Assembly: GCA_032358255.1 (NCBI GenBank)
Contig: JAULBX010020077.1
Span: forward strand, 16,313-80,312
Reading direction: 5' to 3'
DNA: 64,000 nt
Origin: Heterotrichella gracilis
Taxonomy: Eukaryota; Sar; Xanthophyceae; Tribonematales; Xanthonemataceae
The translations under genes were made by a program, and so were the position numbers. The notes under the pieces were generated by a model, which saw nothing but the letters and a program-made list of their open reading frames with translations, was not told where the DNA came from and searched no databases. The first letter of the stretch is position 1; each line of letters begins with the position of its first letter. Below, piece by piece: positions 61,880 through 64,000 of the stretch.

Positions 61880-62160
61880 GGGTGCAGGGCGCGGACATTT
61901 TTAGGGGGGCGCGGGGCGCAATAGGGGCGCGGGATAATGCCTTTCACAATCAATTAGATTAAATAAAGTCATTTTAATTTGCATAAATTACGTAATTAAC
62001 CATTATTTGCAATTTAAAATCATCAAAATAATGATAATTTTAATTAATTTCCGCGCCCCGTTTTCGAGGGCCTGCGGGGCGCACCCCGGGCGCGCCCCCC
62101 CGCGCCCGCGCCTCGCGCCCGGTCTCCGCGCCCGCGCCGCACCCTGCCATGACGCCCGTA
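61880..62160. repeat. GC-rich arms around an AT-rich core
   Basis: Two CpG-dense blocks (about 61880-61940, GGGGCGCGGG type; 62050-62150, CCGCGCCC type) are roughly complementary to each other. They enclose a ~105-base core that is almost all A and T (AATTTGCATAAATTACGTAATTAACC and similar). The composition differs from everything else in the window. The inverted-repeat match is partial. Confidence 0.7.
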
Positions 62161-62473
62161 ACGGAAAACAGTTTCGCTGGGCATACAACAAAACCCACTT
62201 GTGAAACAGGTGCGGTGGTGGCTGGTTGTTCGTTACTTGCTATTTGGTTCTTCTCTGAGGTGTCGCGGTGTGTGCATGCGTCGTCATCGTGTTGCTTTGG
62301 GGTTTTGGGCCGCTGCATGCACTTGGCAGTGGAGCCACATAGCAACCTTTCATTAGGGGTCTTTGCGGCTTCAGCAGTGCGCTAACAACCTTTGCAGTCC
62401 TTTAATAAGTACTTTGAGAGGTTCTGGGCTTTAAGCTACCCGGTTGGCCCCTTTTTGGGCATTATGGACTGTA

Positions 62474-63184
62474 ATGGAGTCTCAGGCCACTAACCCACCA
62501 CAGCCTCCACCTGGGCCTGCAGTGCAGCCTGTACCACAGCCTATCCACCTAATTGACAGCCAAAAGAGGAGTATAGACGAAGTATTTGACAGGGTATTTG
62601 CACCGCGTAAGGGGTTGTCACAGTATAAGAGGCAGTTGTCCATTAATCTTCAAGTGCCAGAGGTGAAAGTGACGTCGTATTGGGATACCTTGGTAAAGAG
62701 GCGCAGGCAGCACAGTGCAGCACCTAACCCAGATTTAGGGACCTTGTCTGCTAGTTCCCAGCCTACAGTGCAGCCAGACAGCATATCAGCAGCGCTAGCA
62801 GGGGGGGATAGACAGGAGCCTGCCCAACCTGCCGCACCTGTGCAGCTTTCAGCCCCTGTAGCTGCAAGGCTTGCGCAAGCACCTCTTGGGTGGAAGCAAG
62901 ACGACTGGGACTTCCTTTTGCACTACCTGCATGTTCTCATTGACGGTGCTTTTGCTTCTGAAGTTGAGGCAGGCGTGGGAGAGGAAGAAGCCAGTGAGCA
63001 AGATGGGGGGGACACTGAGGTTCAGGAGGCAAGACCCACAGAGGTTGCTGAGCAGGAGATTCGGGGGCACACCCTGCCTGCAATGCCTACCAACCTGGCA
63101 GACAAGCTTGCGTCTGTGCTGGACACCTCACTGTCCTACCTCACAGAGGTATGTGACCTGGTTGTATGGAACACGCCACCCTGA
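62474..63184 (+). CDS. Unrecognised ORF between direct repeats
   Basis: An open frame of 236 residues from ATG 62474 (frame open from upstream). The start is Pro/Gln-rich (MESQATNPPQPPPGPAVQPV). A basic region follows, SIDEVFDRVFAPRKGLSQYK, then VKVTSYWDTLVKRRRQ. Next come a Gln/Pro/Ala linker, an aromatic block (GWKQDDWDFLLHYLHVLIDG) and an acidic tail. A donor-like ACAGAGGTATGTG at about 63149 suggests the last codons may be intron. I know no family it fits. Its place between direct repeats and next to gene fragments suggests a mobile-element protein or a recently inserted host gene. Confidence 0.45.
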   Translation: MESQATNPPQPPPGPAVQPVPQPIHLIDSQKRSIDEVFDRVFAPRKGLSQYKRQLSINLQVPEVKVTSYWDTLVKRRRQHSAAPNPDLGTLSASSQPTVQPDSISAALAGGDRQEPAQPAAPVQLSAPVAARLAQAPLGWKQDDWDFLLHYLHVLIDGAFASEVEAGVGEEEASEQDGGDTEVQEARPTEVAEQEIRGHTLPAMPTNLADKLASVLDTSLSYLTEVCDLVVWNTPP

Positions 63185-63628
63185 TATGTGCAGTGTGTAC
63201 GCCGACTCGCGGTGCTTGCACTTGAATAAAAGCACTGGGTACGAACGTATTAAAAGTGTTACTGTGTTTTGTGCACTGTGTAGACTGATGCTAGCTGATG
63301 CTTTTGAACACTGCTGCTACTGAACGCAGGCGGTTCCCCGTTGTGCTACGTGTATGGCCAGGAGTTTGACGCCCCACATCTGCATGCTGCAATAGTTTGA
63401 TGGGCTGGGCAAATACCGTTACACTTGATGTATTATGCAACGCACCCCCAATTGGGTCATTGCTAACTGATGCGTTGCATGACTCAGCTGACTCAAGCGG
63501 TGGTAACGGTTCAAGATAGATTCAACAACAACACCGTGACCACGGGTACAGGTGCTCATGCTAGCGTGCGGGTACGGCTGACAGCAGCCAGTGGCAATGT
63601 CACTGGGGTGCAGTGTTTCAATATGTAA

Positions 63629-63808
63629 CCCCTTGTGGACGATGGCAAGCAGATGCTGGCCTGGGTCGCCTTTGAGGATGTTGTGGAAATCATCTGCCAA
63701 GCTATTGTCGGTGACAGTTGGTCTGGCGCCATCAATGTGGTTGCACCCACAGCGCTCAGCTTTGCTGGCTATGCTCAGGCTTTGGCGATAGCACCAGGCA
63801 GCACTTAG
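63629..63808 (+). pseudogene. Fragment like the C-terminal domain of SDR39U1/SulA-type sugar epimerase
   Basis: A 59-residue frame, VDDGKQMLAWVAFEDVVEII, then SWSGAINVVAPTALSFAGYA, matches the end of the atypical SDR family in which a W-I/V-x-x-D-D-V motif precedes G-x-I/V-N-x-x-A-P-x-P. In plants the family includes a plastid protein affecting chloroplast division. Preceding codons run into an in-frame TAA at 63626, and no catalytic or nucleotide-binding part is visible in the window. It is either a last exon of a badly decayed gene or a captured fragment. Confidence 0.5.
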
Positions 63809-63810
63809 GC

Positions 63811-63907
63811 ATTGTCCTCTCTCCTCCTGCATCCTTCTTCAGCAAAGTGCAGCGTGGGTGGGCATGCAACTGCTATACTGCAGCATGACATTTCTGGGGT
63901 GCTAGGG
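63811..63907 (+). repeat. Right copy of the ~100-bp direct repeat
   Basis: Matches 61635-61740 in the same orientation (GTCCTCTCTCC, GGGCATGCAACTGCTATACTG, GGGGTGCTAGGG), starting just after the epimerase-like fragment's stop. Confidence 0.75.
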
Positions 63908-63918
63908 TTTCGTGGAAG

Positions 63919-64000
63919 GTGTCAGAATTGAGAGGTGCTGATCCCAAGCTTGTTCAGTTACTGAGGGAGCTGCACCTTGATACGACGTGTGTGGTCCGTG
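63919..64000 (+). mobile_element. Possible non-LTR retrotransposon reverse-transcriptase fragment
   Basis: The frame to the window edge reads SELRGADPKLVQLLRELHLD, then TTCVVR. This resembles the stretch of LINE-type reverse transcriptases with the pattern G-x-P-x-K-L-x-x-L-(L/I)-R-x-L-H-x-x-T-x-x-x-V-R. Only ~27 residues are visible, so the call is tentative. Confidence 0.35.

Larger units (their letters stand above)
61182..62473. other. Repeat-rich intergenic region
   Basis: No gene supported. It contains the left copy of a ~100-bp direct repeat (61635-61740) and the CpG/AT composite block (61880-62160). Confidence 0.45.

Overview
This 64-kb window looks like nuclear DNA of a green alga (Viridiplantae). 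It carries psbO with a stromal plus lumenal targeting presequence, a group-H bZIP of the HY5 type, a plastid-style CysM-like cysteine synthase, a Rubisco-LSMT-type SET methyltransferase and a plant-like tRNA-Ala. Genes are intron-rich, mostly with GT-AG introns plus a few GC-AG ones. TGTAA motifs, the usual green-algal poly(A) signal, lie about 60 bases after two stop codons. Short tracts of the plant telomere motif TTTAGGG are scattered through introns. A CEP295-like centriole protein suggests a lineage able to build flagella. I cannot name the species.

Layout, left to right: an unrecognised plastid-targeted membrane protein (+, 785-1999); a fused CysM cysteine synthase / TRP14 thioredoxin-like protein (+, 3461-7953); tRNA-Ala(AGC) (-, 8559-8631); a 24-exon P4-ATPase lipid flippase (-, 9976-20086); an HY5-like bZIP (+, 21003-21971); profilin (-, 23373-23801); the exosome helicase MTR4 (+, 24271-33870); a Rubisco-LSMT-like SET protein (-, 35460-40300); a plastid inner-membrane-like protein (+, 40794-44959); psbO (+, 46490-47945); a proline-rich protein with hnRNP-Q/R-like and SRI-like domains (-, 49143-51954); FIP37/WTAP, an m6A-writer subunit (+, 53034-55130); a CEP295-like protein (+, 56473-61181); and a repeat-rich right end with an unrecognised ORF, a sugar-epimerase-like fragment and a possible reverse-transcriptase fragment.

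I built the gene models by hand. Exon lengths and splice phases agree for every major gene except the 5' end of the CysM fusion. The genes do not form one pathway. Three head-to-head pairs (flippase/HY5, profilin/MTR4, SRI protein/FIP37) may share promoters.

Two things stand out. First, the CysM-TRP14 fusion joins an enzyme family able to make S-sulfocysteine from thiosulfate to a disulfide-reductase fold that could reduce that product to cysteine; one exon carries both the end of CysM and the first thioredoxin strand. Second, many splice junctions are accompanied by decayed partial copies ('exon echoes') that include the splice site. They are densest in MTR4 and are often bordered by CCCTAAA tracts, as if introns here grow by junction-spanning duplication.
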